In this document: in pieces, positions 1-11,690 of the stretch
Position numbering within the stretch: the first letter of the stretch is position 1
Layout: every line of letters starts with the position of its first letter
NCBI GenBank assembly: GCA_032433765.1
Contig: JAVIAB010000024.1
Location: forward strand, 17,210,648 to 17,274,647
Length of the DNA stretch: 64,000 nt
Reading direction: 5' to 3'
Origin: Megaustenia siamemsis
Taxonomy: Eukaryota > Mollusca > Gastropoda > Stylommatophora > Ariophantidae
The notes under the pieces: model-generated
The model's database searches: none
What the model saw: only the letters and a program-made list of their open reading frames with translations
Told to the model about the DNA's origin: nothing
Program-made: the position numbers and the translations under genes

Positions 1-369
1 TGGTAGATGTACAACAGAGGTGAGTTATAAAATAGCTCAGATGGTAGATGTACAACAGAGGTGAAGTGTAGAATAGTTCAGATGGTAGATGTACAACACA
101 GGTGTGGTGTAGAATAGTTCAGATGGTAGATGTACAACAGAGGTGTGGTGTAGAATAGTTCAGATGGTAGATGTACAGCAGAGGTGAGGTGTAGAATAGT
201 TCACATGGTAGATGTACAACAGAGGTGTGGTGTAGAATAGTTCAGATGGTAGATGTACAGCAGAGGTGAGGTGTAGAATAGTTCAGATGGTAGATGTACA
301 ACAGAGGTGAGGTGTAGAATAGTTCAGATGGTAGATGTACAATAGAGGTGAGTTATAAAATAGCTCAGA
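1..369. repeat. 41-bp minisatellite, 9 copies
   Basis: Nine tandem copies of a 41-bp unit beginning TGGTAGATGTACAACAGAGG fill exactly 369 bp. The array probably continues left of the window. Copies differ at a few sites (GTGTGG or GTGAGG in the middle). No open frame of note. Confidence 0.95.
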
Positions 370-738
370 CAAAGGCAGCATTCAAATTAATCAATCAGAT
401 AACGTAACCCATCTTTGACAACGGATCGGATAAGAAAACAAAAGTCTTCCGCGTCATATAAAGTTAGTCGTGTCATATGAATGTGAATACCGGACATTCA
501 GACAAGCAAGAAACACATTGGAGTTCACAGAAATGTGATTTTACTGATGATTTATTTCGAATACAAAGGACAGCTAAATATAGTAGAAGAGGTCAAGGTA
601 AAATTAAAGCTTGCTACAGACATCCGGAGACAAGTCACATTTAGGCCACGTAGTGAGAGGGGTACATCTGGGATATGTCGTGATAACTCGAAAAGTTGAG
701 GAAAGAAGTTATAGAAGGAAACTGAGAGAAAAGATATC
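370..738. other. no gene seen
   Basis: AT-rich unique sequence between two minisatellites. No recognisable coding or repeat signature. Confidence 0.6.
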
Positions 739-934
739 AGAGACAATGATTTGGTTGGGAAGTTAACAACTGTAGAGGACAGAACGTAGAGACAATGATT
801 TGGTTGGGAAGTTAACAACTGTAGAGGACAGAACGTAGAGACAATGATTTGGTTGGGAAGTTAACAACTGTAGAGGACAGAACGTAGAGACAATGATTTG
901 GTTGGGAAGTTAACAACTGTAGAGGACAGAACGT
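739..934. repeat. 49-bp minisatellite, 4 copies
   Basis: Four virtually identical 49-bp units starting AGAGACAATGATTTGG fill 196 bp exactly. The near-perfect identity suggests a recent expansion. Confidence 0.95.
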
Positions 935-1074
935 ATGAACACCAAAGCCAGCAGGCACACTATTCGATGAAGATGATGAATCACGTGCGTTATCTTAGAG
1001 GATATTCTAAAGTAGAGACGGAAATGCATCCATAATTTCGGACGTAACCAGTCTTACTTCTTTTAACAATAGAT

Positions 1075-1294
1075 CTTCTTCTTCTTTCTTCTTCTTCTTC
1101 TTTCCTTCCTCATCTGCCTTTCAGCGTCGAGGGGGAGATATAATTTGCGGTCTTTTGCTCTTCTGTTCGCCTCTGCTGCTGTTATGTTTCATAGTGTTTC
1201 TAATATTCCATCGAGCCATCTTTTACGTGGTCGACCCTTGGGTCTGGTGTTCTCACAACGTTTGTTGATGGCTCGTTTTGTTTTCTTCTTTAGA
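1075..1294 (-). mobile_element. LINE-a 3' fragment with target-site duplication
   Basis: This is a 5'-truncated non-LTR retrotransposon tail on the minus strand. It matches the copies at 43467-43857 and 60804-61144. The minus-strand translation of the better copy shows the GRPRRRWIDGI-type segment typical of the region downstream of the reverse transcriptase. The 3' end is a GAA-rich tail, seen as TTC repeats on the plus strand. An 11-bp direct repeat, TAACAATAGAT, flanks it at 1064-1074 and 1295-1305, as expected of target-primed integration. Confidence 0.8.
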
Positions 1295-1318
1295 TAACAA
1301 TAGATAACATTTCTAATA

Positions 1319-1637
1319 TTTTTTTTTTTTTTTTTTTTTTGGGTTGTGCATTCGCCAGCTTTTACCTCTGACGAAGTCCCTAGAGATTAGGAATTGAATT
1401 CTGCGTGTTAATCCGTTTTTTCCCCTGGGTGCACATGGGTCCCTCGTAGCACGGCAGAAAACTCCGTCTTCGGAGGTACTCATTTTTTGTTTCTGTCGAT
1501 GGCGTTTCAAGCTGGGCCTCGCTACTGAAACTAGGGGTGGTTGCCGCGGAGAGAAATCATAAATATTCATCCCTACTGGTGCAGCGGGGATTCGAACCCA
1601 CAAACTCTCTGCCTCGAGACCAACCAGTCCCATAATC
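1319..1637 (-). mobile_element. SINE-2 copy (tRNA-like head, poly-A tail)
   Basis: Read on the minus strand, the element starts with a tRNA-like head (GGTTGGTCTCGAGG, then the B box GGGTTCGAATCCCC), continues into a body of about 240 bp, and ends in poly-A (the T run at 1319-1340). A second copy at 9294-9609 has the same order and orientation. It encodes nothing; the 114-residue minus-strand frame across it is incidental. Confidence 0.8.
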
Positions 1638-1639
1638 AA

Positions 1640-2478
1640 TTTTTTGAATTCCAGCACACAAGTTAAAAGAAATTGTGAGTACGAGAATTATCAACGTGTA
1701 GGCCTGGACTGCATGTACCATGTCGAAATATTAAGTCAAGAATCTATCCCTACTCGATTGGCCATGTTAGTTAGAATGTCCCCCCGGACCATCAAAGGGG
1801 AAGAAAAAAAAAATACAGAAAAAGAGAAGAAGAGTTTTAATCGACGTTAACTAAATCCAATATTTCTGTGTAATCAAGAAAGAGATTATAATGCAAATAG
1901 GCAGTGTTCAAGAATAGCGACAAAGCTGTAAAGCCAACTAGAAATCAGGAAATTAGTATAAAAACATCAACGCTTTCTTCTCCCGTTGTATGCACATTAC
2001 GACAGGTGTCATTTTCGCATCGATCTACTACGAGAATTCCTTTAAAGTCGACTTTCTCTTGTGCTTTTCGCCAACTCTTTATGCGCTCTGCCGCCCATAG
2101 AGGTCTCCAAAGTCATCTGCTCTCAGTCAGTTTCTCAAATACATTTAATGTAACACTATTGCCATTAAATTCTATATCACCCATTTTTTTTATTTGCTGG
2201 TCTTTCTTAGTCCCCTACTAGTTCATGTACCACCTGGGCTCCCGTGATAACCTGGCCGTTAACCATGTCAAGTTATTCCCACTCTAGTAGATATACCAAA
2301 TAGCATACCCAAATCGATAACAGCTGGAAAGTATTTTAAATTACGTTTATATATGATTTCTTTATTTAGAAATAGCACACCACTTTCCAATTAAAGCAAG
2401 CATAAAGGAAAATATAACAATCAAACGATAAACACATCAGAATGCAATCGATCGTTTGAAACTAATATCACAGTAATT
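1640..2478. other. no gene seen
   Basis: AT-rich sequence with short unconvincing frames only (at most 105 codons, without coding-like composition). Confidence 0.5.
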
Positions 2479-2732
2479 GGGAGCCGCGATAGCTCAGTCG
2501 TAGTGAACTGGACTACAAAGGACGAGAGGTTGGGATTGATCCTGATCGACGGCTTCCGGGTTCATCCAGCCTTTAATGGGTACCAGATTTTTTTTTTCTG
2601 GGAAAGTAAAGCGGCACGGGTGTAATACCGACCACATTACCCCAAAAATCATGTACCGAAGGTCTGTAAAAATTATGGTCACTAACACCATATTCCCTAT
2701 ACGCCACTTGGCGTGACGGGGCTCTTTACTTA
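2479..2732 (+). mobile_element. SINE-1 copy, full length
   Basis: Begins GGGAGCCGCGATAGCTCAG. The A box (TAGCTCAG) is followed by a diverged B box (TTGGGATTGATCCTG). The shared body runs from the GGGTACC-type segment to CGCCACTTGGCGTGACGGGG and ends CTCTTTACTT. The same element occurs at least seven more times in the window in both orientations. The TCAGTCGTAG variant shows a small deletion in the A-box region. Confidence 0.9.
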
Positions 2733-4224
2733 CTAACATTCAACACTTCCAGTCACTTATATAAAACAGAACTATGTATTTTTATACCGGTCCAACGGGG
2801 TCTGACTTCGTCTCTATGCCCACACTGAAGCACTAATACAAATTAATCACTATCATGTGGGGGCGCAAATGAGTGCTCATGCCCAGCCGTACTGCGAAAT
2901 GCCACCCGAAGCCACGACTCGTGAGTTGTGAACAAAGAAGTTTTCTATCAACCAACTCGCTCAAACCAAACACAATAAAAACCTACTGAGAAGTTGCAAA
3001 TGTTTCCTAACCTAAAGCTGTAGGGGGAGTGCAGCAGGAAACTCCTCACATTACCACGCCATAGCTTGTGGAGGCATACAGAGAAGGGGGGGGGGGGGAA
3101 GAGGGAGAGAGAGAGAGAGAGAAAGAGATAGAGAGAAACCATTGTTATTTCTACCTGTTGTATATTTCACTACTCAGTGGGTCAGATACCTTGTCTCAGC
3201 TGAAGGCACATCTTTCCGTCGCAAAATCGATTTCTTCCGTGCCACCTTTAACCACAATAACATCCACAATTTTTCACATTATTTTCTCTTTTCAACTTGC
3301 GTTGATTCAACCCGTTTATTTGAGCTAGGCAACAATTTTTTTTTTTTATTTCCCGTATCCACTCCCACCCCAATCTCCCCTACACCAGATGGGTCGACTG
3401 GAGAGCGCCACGTCGTGATTTCTCCCATGTATAACTCTATCGACAGTACATGGACCTAGCCACTATGCTACTGACACTAACGACACTTTATATATGTCGT
3501 ATGCTTTAGTTACATGGTGAACACACATGCATGACCTACCAGCAAAGGTATTGCTTTTCAAGGTGCTCAGCGAGTATGACGTAGTGTTGAGAAGCACGAG
3601 TTCAAACCCAGTTCGAGCTCTCATGCAGTTTTCCGAGTGCTCTACAAATTCCCGTATCTTTTTGTGCGATTTATAAGTCTCTCCATGGAGCTCCCATCAA
3701 TAATAAATGTTTACTGTCATTATTTTCTAGCACTTTTAGTGTTATTTATTCATCATCAAGAGGCTTAAATCTCTCAACATATTTTATGTTCCCAGCGTTC
3801 CATATTTGTTGCCTGTCCATGTCATTTCATGCTAGAGTTTCTTCATTTACTTTTTCTGCACCTTTCTTCATAAATCGATCCTGCTGTTACAATATTTTAT
3901 ACCCCCCCCCCCTTTCTCCTGACGTGATGAAATAAATCAGCCCGTTTCTGTCTCTTCTTGTACATTGTTTTCACTCAATGCGCCTTCATTACTCCCTTTA
4001 ACTGTTCATAGTCCGTGACCATTCTTCTGTAGAGAAAACATCTAAATCGCCTGCAATTCACATTGTTGCTTTCTCATGAGTGACTTATTCATCGTACTAC
4101 CTTGTTTTCAAGACAATAACAGGATAGCTGGCATTTGGAAATAGAGAAGGAGAGTTGGAAAGGATGGATAATGTAAGGCAAGAATAAACAAAAGAATAGG
4201 AACGGCAAAAAATAAAAAAAAATA
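2733..4224. other. no gene seen; scattered low complexity
   Basis: AT-rich sequence with a 13-G run followed by GA repeats (3086-3137), an 11-C run (3902-3912), and a weak tRNA-like B box near 3600 (GAGTTCAAACCC). I see no gene. Confidence 0.5.
3086..3137. repeat. poly-G plus (GA)n simple repeat
   Basis: Thirteen G residues are followed by GGGAGAGAGAGA-type dinucleotide repeats. Confidence 0.9.
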
Positions 4225-4725
4225 AAAACAATTTTATCAACATGAAAAACTCACAAAGCAAATAACATCAGAACTAAAACTACGAATTGTAAAATGATAT
4301 TATTTACTCGACATTCCTGTATGGTGCAGAAACATGGACATTAAATAAGAAAATAGAGCAGGATATTGAAGCCTTTGAAATGTGGATCTATAGAACAATG
4401 GATGATGGGGAGAATCGGGTGGAAGGAAAAGAAGACAAAGAAATTCTTAATCGGTTGAAAATGATAAAAAAGAACTACTTAACACAATTTGAAAAAAGGC
4501 AACTGAAATTTGTAGGACATGTAAAAAGACATAATACCAACCTAAAAATCATCTTGGAAGGCAAGGTATAAGGTAGATGAGGCAGACCAAGACTAAAGTG
4601 TACTGATAACATCAATAGATGGACAGACGAACCTTGAACAACATGCACCATCAAGACAAGAGACAGTACAATGGCGCTCCGTGGCAGCCAACCTACAATG
4701 TGGAGACTGCACCAAATGAAAGAAT
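4225..4725 (+). mobile_element. LINE-b 3' fragment
   Basis: Degenerate C-terminal part of a non-LTR retrotransposon ORF. The plus-strand frames read a YGAETWTLNKK-like segment near 4320, then IEAFEMWIYR, then RQLKFVGHVKRHN and ILEGKV, then the conserved 3' stretch that other copies share up to the 'RWRSVAANLQCGD'-like end. This region lies downstream of the RT domain in the intact family. Frameshifts and stops (for example TAA after ILEGKV) make it a dead copy. Homologues in the window: 14101-15310, 17930-18246, 22351-23010, 50538-51163 and 55998-56220. Confidence 0.75.
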
Positions 4726-4984
4726 GAACAGCTAACGTTTGCCAATCTATTACAGCGTTAGAAGATCCAGACAATAGAACACAAAAACCGAAACCACACA
4801 TACACGAGATATGTGTATCCCTTCAGTGATCTTATATGGATCTGATCACTGGAAAACTATTTATGTCATTCAGTTTCTTCATCTGCAGTAATTTTGACAA
4901 GAAAGCTTCGCTTGGACCAATGTGAACGTTCCTAAATCTTATTAACCAAAACTACAATTAGTTGAAGATATAGACCTTCCTTAA

Positions 4985-5335
4985 TGGGTTCTTGCGCAGA
5001 ATACAAGAATTTGGAAATGGCAGAACAAAATCACTAGCGCAGAATTATGAGAACGTACCAGTCGAATACCAGTGGGGAAAGAGATACAACGAAAACGATG
5101 GCGCTGGATAGAACCATAATGCGGAAGCCAACTGTGAGTATTATACGATAGGGTCATTTTTGGAATCCGCAGAGAAAAGGCAAACTAGAAAACCAAAATA
5201 TTCTTGGAGAAGGAACGTGGAAGCAGAGATGAAGATGATGGGGAATACATGGATTGATCCTAAAAGAATAGCTGGAAACAGAACGGTGTGAAAAGTGTTT
5301 GTTGAAGACTTATGCTCCACAAGGAGCTGGAAAAA
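4985..5335 (+). mobile_element. LINE-f 3' fragment
   Basis: In shifting frames the translation follows the order WQNKIT..., RRWRWIEP, LRKP, KNQNILGEG, EAEMKMMGNTW, RIAGNRT, KVFVEDLCSTRS. This is the common end of a non-LTR retrotransposon ORF2. The copy at 39965-40295 shares the same order. Several frameshifts are present and no intact frame remains. Confidence 0.7.
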
Positions 5336-5449
5336 AAAGAGAAGACAGCTGATCTAGTCTCCGGTATAAAGATGGATAACCTGGTCATTCAGGGACGAGA
5401 AGTTACTCACAGACTTCCTATATCATTATATACGCGTATGCTCAATGAA

Positions 5450-5704
5450 GGGAGCCGCGATAGCTCAGTGGTTAGTGAACTGGACTACAAAAGACAAGAG
5501 GTTGGGTTCGATTCTGGTCGACGGCTTCCAGGTTAACCCCAGCCTTTAATGGGTACCGGATTTTTTTATGGGAAAGTATGGCGGTACGGGCGTAATACCG
5601 ACCACAATACCCCAAAAATCATGTGCCGAAGGTCTGTAAAAATAATGGTCACTAACACCATATTCCGAATATGCCGCTTGGCGTGACGGGGCTCTTTACT
5701 TTTC
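5450..5704 (+). mobile_element. SINE-1 copy, full length
   Basis: Full-length copy with A box TAGCTCAGTGG and B box GGTTCGATTCTGG. The body and the CTCTTTACTTTTC end match the other SINE-1 copies. It sits about 115 bp downstream of the LINE-f fragment. Confidence 0.9.
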
Positions 5705-6533
5705 TTTTGTTCAATAAAATATAACTAACAAGTCGATAACAAAATGAGATCATTTTAGAAATAAAATATAGCGCATTTACTATTTCTTTCTTTAAGAAGA
5801 AAAAAAGAATAGCACACACACCAAAGTGTTTTTAGAAGCAGACACAGTCTTACCTCAGAAGAAAAGAAACATAATAATAACCACACAACCTGAAAGCTTT
5901 CAAATGACTGTTCTAATCGAATAAGTTGCAAGCTTTCACATTAGTTCCCCTGATAAAAACCACAGACCCAGTGTGTTCTATTCTATCCACAGAACTAGTT
6001 TAATTACAGTCAGTAAGTCCCCATATCCGCTCCACAAATTGTCACAATTCCGAAAATGCATCGGCAAATTTTGATGACAAAGTCTCTCCGTGCACATCCT
6101 ACACGGCTGTACATGCGACGATTTCAAACCTCCCTAGTCGCTTTGATCCTGATCGACAACTTCTGGGTTCACACAGACTACTTAAATGAGTACAAGATTA
6201 TTCTAGAAAGAAACAGCACTGGTGTCATGCTGGCCACTTTATTTTTTTTAAAAAGCGGTATTCGTCAGACGAACGCAGAGTAACAATACTAAGTACATGG
6301 CTCATGGTGTCTTGAAAAACAGTAGCAATCAATCATGATTTATCAGTACTTTAATGGAACTGACATATCAGTTTGCCTACTATTCCTAGGAGAATAATGT
6401 GCTGGTTTAGAATAATAACAACAGTAAGTAGGCTGATAGTTACCTGTAATCCTGAACGAGATTCTCTCATTGATCCGTCACAATCCGTGCAGCTATCAAT
6501 GAACACGTAATCCGTATAGCAAGTAACATGACC
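5705..6533. other. no gene seen; decayed SINE-1-like patch
   Basis: Mostly AT-rich unique sequence. Around 6144-6262 the order GATCCTGATCGACAACTTCT, GGGTTCAC, then ATGAGTAC follows the SINE-1 body and looks like an old, heavily diverged relative. Confidence 0.4.
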
Positions 6534-6770
6534 TCATTTCATATTCCCAACTGCCCGCAGGTATTCGAATCCTTGCAGCAAAAACGCATCGCTGCCATTG
6601 ATTATTCGCGGTAATTCACTGTTCACACCAAACACGGCAGTAATGAACACGGTCAGCATCGATGCTACCACATTACTGCAACAAGACTCTACATGCAGTT
6701 CAGGATTATAGGGAAATCCCACAGGGTCTAACAACCCGGAACCGATTTTTGTTAAGAAACCCCAAGAACG
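6534..6770 (-). other. short coding-like frame, unidentified
   Basis: A minus-strand frame stays open for about 79 codons from an upstream TAA and ends at a TGA near 6534. It contains MLTVFITAVFGVNSELPRII and LLQGFEYLRAVGNMK. It lies outside any recognised repeat and its codon choice looks less random than that of neighbouring frames. It has no ATG near its 5' end, so if real it would be an internal or last exon. I do not recognise the protein; chance is a serious alternative. Confidence 0.15.
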
Positions 6771-6874
6771 TGTATGTTTTATTTAATCGTTGGAATAATA
6801 GGCAGAGGAAATGGTGAGAAAAAGGTGAGAGGACGAATGAAAGTGGAGATGAAAGAAAGAGAACGGACGAAAGG

Positions 6875-7141
6875 TGAGAAAAAGGAGAAGAGAGGGAAAG
6901 GAAGAAAGCTGAGAAAAGGGAGAAGAGAGGGAAAGGAAGAAAGCTGAGAAAAGGGAGAAGAGAGGGAAAGGAAGAAAGCTGAGAAAAGGGAGAAGAGAGG
7001 GAAAGGAAGAAAGCTGAGAAAAGGGAGAAGAGAGGGAAAGGAAGAAAGCTGAGAAAAGGGAGAAGAGAGGGAAAGGAAGAAAGCTGAGAAAAGGGAGAAG
7101 AGAGGGAAAGGAAGAAAGCTGAGAAAACGGAGAAGAGAGGG
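6875..7141. repeat. 35-bp purine-rich minisatellite, about 7.6 copies
   Basis: Tandem 35-bp units (GAGAAAAGGGAGAAGAGAGG plus 15 bp). The plus strand is almost pure purine. Two minus-strand frames stay open across it (150 and 158 codons, rich in Ser, Phe, Leu and Pro) only because the repeat lacks stops. Confidence 0.95.
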
Positions 7142-7339
7142 AGGATGAAAGTGGAGAGGAGGAAAGAGAGGAAGCGATAGAAAGAAAAGAGTATGAGTAG
7201 AATTTAGGTAAGTTTGTACAGACATTGTCACAAATTAAAACTACAGTAACAATTAACACTTCAGATGAACATAATTAACACTTCAGATGAATATAATTAA
7301 CACGCAAACAGACATTCACTTTCTCGTGTAGAGCTCTCG

Positions 7340-7870
7340 AATGACTCATTTTCTACACCCCCCCCCCCTTCTCACTCACTCTCACCTCGCCTCACTGAGT
7401 CAGTGTCATTCACTGAGTCATTCTCTCGCTCACACATCAACACTATCTCACTCTTCTACTTTCTCTCACTCTCTCTTTGACTCTAGGGCTATTTTTCCCA
7501 CTCTTTCATCGGCGGATCCCCCCCCCCCCGCCACACGTTTCCGCCTCCCTTTATAACTGATTATCCAACTCTCAATCTCACCGTTTATCACTTCACCTAA
7601 CTCTTATGACTTTCTTCGTACTCTCTGACTCGTTTTTATCCAAACGTGGCTCCCCTTTACTCTCTGACTCTTTCACCCCTATTATAGATCTCGTAAAAAA
7701 AAAAAAAAAACTGCGTCTAAACTCGCGCAACATACTCCCTTCTTCTCACTCTATCGTTCTCTCTCTGACTTCCTTCTCACACTCTGACTCGCCATAATTT
7801 CTCTGCTCTCTGGCCCACTCTTTCTCTTTAAACTATTCATCCTCTGATCCCTCCTATTTTATTTTGATAT
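7340..7870. repeat. degenerate pyrimidine-rich CTCACT/CTCTGACTC region
   Basis: Loose repetition of CTCACT, CTCTCTGACTC and TTCTCACTCT motifs, with two poly-C runs (7358-7368 and 7518-7529) and a poly-A run near 7695. It looks like a decayed simple-repeat tract. Confidence 0.6.
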
Positions 7871-7900
7871 CTCCTTTCCCTATATCCCGCTATGAAAAAA

Positions 7901-7901
7901 A

Positions 7902-7936
<35 letters not shown>

Positions 7937-7958
7937 CGTGCGTGCGTGTGTGTGTGTG
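7901..7958. repeat. (GT)n microsatellite
   Basis: GT dinucleotides with an internal GCGCGTGC segment. Confidence 0.95.
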
Positions 7959-9293
7959 ACACTTCAAATAATCGTCCAGTCCTGGCGTACTTCCACTAAT
8001 TCGTTCACCCTCTGCTTCCCAGGTTGTAACTGTAATAAAAAGACTGACTCCAATGTATGCATACATCGTGTTTGATATGCGTCAGTCCAGTCGCTGATCT
8101 CTCATGGCGTCTTTTACAACACATTAGAGGATGCAGCGGGGCCCATTCTTACTCCAGACACCACCCACGAGGCCCTTGCATCACTCTCTGACCCTCCATA
8201 ACAACCCTCGCTCACTCTCAAGATTCTCACTCACTCGCACACTCACTCACTCACACAATGCAATCTTCACACAAAACCGCACCCAAGCAAACAAAGTGCT
8301 CTCAACACAATGTGGAATCCGTGTAATCTGTGACTGGAGGGGCCAGTGAGCAGCGGCCACTCATAAACCGAGTGAATCGCGAGGGCTAGTGAGTGGCTGT
8401 CAGTGTGAGGGGCTAGTGACAGTGGCTGTTTGTGTTCTCACGTGTATGTAGCAGCAATACAACTCGTGGCATCAATAAATGAACACAAATTAATTCTGAG
8501 GATGCACAGTTGACAGGGCAGAGAAGAATAAAAGTAAAAGTGAAAATAATAATAAGAGAAGGAAGATTAAAACAGGAAAAAGGTGGCTACAGGCCGTGAG
8601 ACCCAACTGATATGCTTAATTATATTAAAACAGATGAGATGAGACTAAACCACAGAGGCAGGCATACAGGAAAGGGTGGAGGTTAGCCAGCCAGTCAGGA
8701 TGGATGGAAATGTGGATGCCGTACCCTGACAGACAGAAACAGACATATAAATAGCTAGATAAATATATTTTGGTCAGTTGACAATTAGACCTACTTATAC
8801 AAAGCAAGACGTGCGTATTTTTTAGTTTCATACAAAATTGTAAACATTACGTAAACATATACAACATAGGGTGTGACATCAGCTTTATCAAAATAACGAA
8901 TCTCTCCTACACGAGCTCATTATCATCAGGTCGCATGTCCTTTACAGAAGGTTGCATTCATAGCAGAATGTCTGAGGGAATGTGTCTCTAGCCAAATCCC
9001 CTACTACTTCTATTGTCATGTTCAAGGTCTCTTTGAAGTCTTGAAACCACCTTCTTCTTTATTACCCCTGTCTCGTCTTCCTGGAACGACCCCTTATGAT
9101 ATTCTCTTTCCAGTGCACTGTTTCTTTTGTCATGACTATCATATTTCAAATTCCTTTGTAAGATGTTGATACGCAGCTATTTTCCATGTTTACACCGTTA
9201 AATAAATATCCATTTTACTTTCTTCATACCCTTTTTCCTTCCATGAATTTTCAAATGAACTAATTTGCGAGATTGCCCATGATTCGTGACAAT
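7959..9293. other. no gene seen
   Basis: Mixed sequence with short CTCACTCA repeats (8205-8255) and a degenerate GGCTAGTGA-type repeat (8340-8425). No convincing coding frame. Confidence 0.5.
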
Positions 9294-9609
9294 GTTTTTT
9301 TTTTTTTTTTTGCGTTCGCCCTAAGACGGAGTCCCTGGAGATTAGGAACTGAATTGTGCATGTTAATCCATTTTTCCATGGCAGCCGGGTGCACTGGTGT
9401 CCTCGCCGCACAGGCAGATAACTCTGACTTCGGAGGTACTCATATTTTTCCGTCGATGAGTAATTGACGTTTCAAGCCGGGCTTCACTGCTGGGATTAGG
9501 GGTGGTTGCCGCAGAGAGAAATCATAAATAAAAATCCCAACCAACCGGGATTTGAACCCACAACCTCTGTCTCGAGGCCGGCGTCTTGCCTCGAGACCAA
9601 CCAGTCCCC
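9294..9609 (-). mobile_element. SINE-2 copy with target-site duplication
   Basis: Second SINE-2. On the minus strand it has a tRNA-like head (GGTTGGTCTCGAGGCAAG, B box GGGTTCAAATCCCGG), a body matching 1319-1637, and a poly-A tail (T run from 9295). Flanking direct repeats ATTCGTGACAAT (9282-9293) and ATTCGTAACAAT (9610-9621) differ at one base and mark the insertion site. Confidence 0.85.
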
Positions 9610-9621
9610 AATTCGTAACAA

Positions 9622-11206
9622 TATGTTGCTATCGGGAGATTAAATGTTCTCAGTAGTTATACTTTCACTGCCCTGTTGGTTAATTTTACTCTGTGGTCAT
9701 TTCATTGAACGTTTTCTTTTTTAAAAAAAGGTCCCCTTGTCTGAGAAAGTTTAAGGAGCCCTGTTCCGTCCGTTAGCTTCAATTCATTGCTCGACCCTCC
9801 GTCACTTGACATTAACAACTGGGGCTGTGAGGAACCAGCAATTTGACTGTAGAACAGCTGTGACTTGACAAGAGAGAGCAGATAGTGGTGTATTAATTAA
9901 GTTGACGTACAGGTGCATACGGTCGCACACCTGACGACACTTATACCGTGACTCGTATTAAGTCAAAGTGGGTCACCGTAAAAGAGGGATATCGGTAGCT
10001 GGTGCTTAGCCCCACTGGGTAGATTATATAGGGAGAAGGTAGGAGAAGGTTCACATTTGTAACAACAGGGGACAGGGTGGTGGAGGCATTTGGACCGAAA
10101 AGAAGAGGGAGGGTATGTCAAGAGGTGACACTTGAACGGGAGGGGCCCTGTGATGGTGCAGTTGAGAAAGAGAGTAGTGCGAAGGGAGAGAAACACTATT
10201 AATAAGGGAGAAGACTTGAAGATATTTGAAGATACGAAGAAGGGAAATATAGCATGAAATGGAAAGAATATTTAAACATTGAAAATAATGAAAGAGTGAG
10301 ATTAGATGACAGTGGATATGAAAAGGGGAGAGTTAAATATCACTAATACCGGAAGTACTTACTGTGAAGATACGAGAAGAGATAGGAAGCAAAGGATTCA
10401 TTTCTATCATTACCAGTACATTTAATTTTACTCATAGTCTTCTCATATATTTTCTGTCTTCTCGCTTTACACTCAGTCTTTTCGTGTTGACCATAGTCTT
10501 CTCATTTTATTCTCAATCTTCTGTTTTGCTCAATTCGTGTTGTTCTCAGTCCTGGCGTCTATTTAACAATAAACATTCATACTGTGGTTGAGAAGGATCC
10601 ATTACCGTACCGCACTGAAGAAGAGACACAGACAAACTGCTCTGTCTTCTTGTCATCGAAACCTCTCACATAAACAGTTGCTCAGGACGTGACAATCCCA
10701 TTGTCTTAAACCGATGATTTCGTGCTAAAATGCTACAGAAGTCCCGAGATACCAGGAGGCAAAATGTGGCGGAAACGAGCGAAGTGAAAATATGAATGGA
10801 CTATTTTTTTTATTTAGAATTGGAGAAAAGTCACACAAGTTTCAGATTCATTGGACTATCATTGTTTATGAAAAAAAAAAACAATCCAGACAAACCAATA
10901 TAGACGATGCCACCATATGTATGGCAGTGAACCGAAGGGCGCGTGACCAGCACTGTGGGATTAGTGACAAACTAACCATCCCTAACCTTTCTACAATTAT
11001 ATAAGTGACTTTTTTCTCTGCTGAAAGCGTAATTCAGCGAGCCACACGGACCATTATGAAATATTTAAAAACAAAATAACGAAGTCCTCTTTAGATTAAC
11101 TAGTTGCCACAAGAAATTCATAAACAAGAACTTGAAGGTTAAAAATAGGAAAAAAGCGGACTCATGTGGAGTAGCTCAGCGTTCAGTTACTGCTAAGCAT
11201 TTAGGA
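9622..11206. other. no gene seen
   Basis: Unique AT-rich sequence. A loosely repetitive patch of CATAGTCTTCTCATTTT-like motifs lies at about 10425-10520. The short frames carry no coding signature. Confidence 0.5.
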
Positions 11207-11333
11207 CAGAGGTGGGCAACCTACGGCCCGCGGACCAGAACCGGCCCACCAAGCTATTTTCACCGGCCCATGTGCGTGACTTAAAAATTACTACACACTT
11301 CATTCTATGATTAATGAAGTTTGCCCACCCCTG
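11207..11333. mobile_element. hAT-type MITE
   Basis: A 127-bp element bounded by inverted ends CAGAGGTGGGCAA and TTTGCCCACCCCTG, so one end reads CAG(A/G)GGTGGGCAA on each strand. The left interior continues as ACGGCCCGCGG. This terminal sequence is characteristic of hAT-superfamily transposons. The flanking 8-mers ATTTAGGA and GTTTAGAC share only a TTTAG core, so the 8-bp target duplication is degenerate. It has no transposase, so it is non-autonomous. Confidence 0.75.
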
Positions 11334-11540
11334 GTTTAGACCAGCTTGGGCCACGAACAAGAAGACAGGGTGTTTGAGGTCATCACATGTTCCCGATAAC
11401 TTGTCATGCTATGTTATTTCTGTGAGCCATATTTTTCTTAGGGTGTTGAGAAAGCTGCTATCCTACATGATTTGATCGGGAGTTTGTAGTCAATGTGGAC
11501 AAATCTCCATAGAACAGAACGTATACTACAGTAGTGTCGT

Positions 11541-11690
11541 CATCACATGAAGCAGACCAGTAGCAGACACCATCACATGAGGCAGACACCATCACAAGAG
11601 GCAGACACCATCACATGAGGCAGACACCATCACAAGAGGCAGACCAGTGGCAGACACCATCACATGAGGCAGACACCACCACAAGCGGCA
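11541..11690. repeat. 19-bp tandem repeat
   Basis: About seven units of CAGACACCATCACATGAGG and CACAAGAGG variants, interrupted twice by AGACCAGT(A/G)G. Confidence 0.9.

Noticed and set aside
2479..2739. 81-codon minus-strand frame
   Set aside because: Lies wholly in SINE-1; other SINE-1 copies have different frames and stops.
3086..3328. Promoter-like GA tract with downstream small ORFs
   Set aside because: GA and G runs are common in the window and the small frames overlap each other without coding character.
6779..7259. Ser/Phe/Leu-rich frames of 150 and 158 codons
   Set aside because: Both come from the 35-bp purine-rich repeat read in two frames; no domain.
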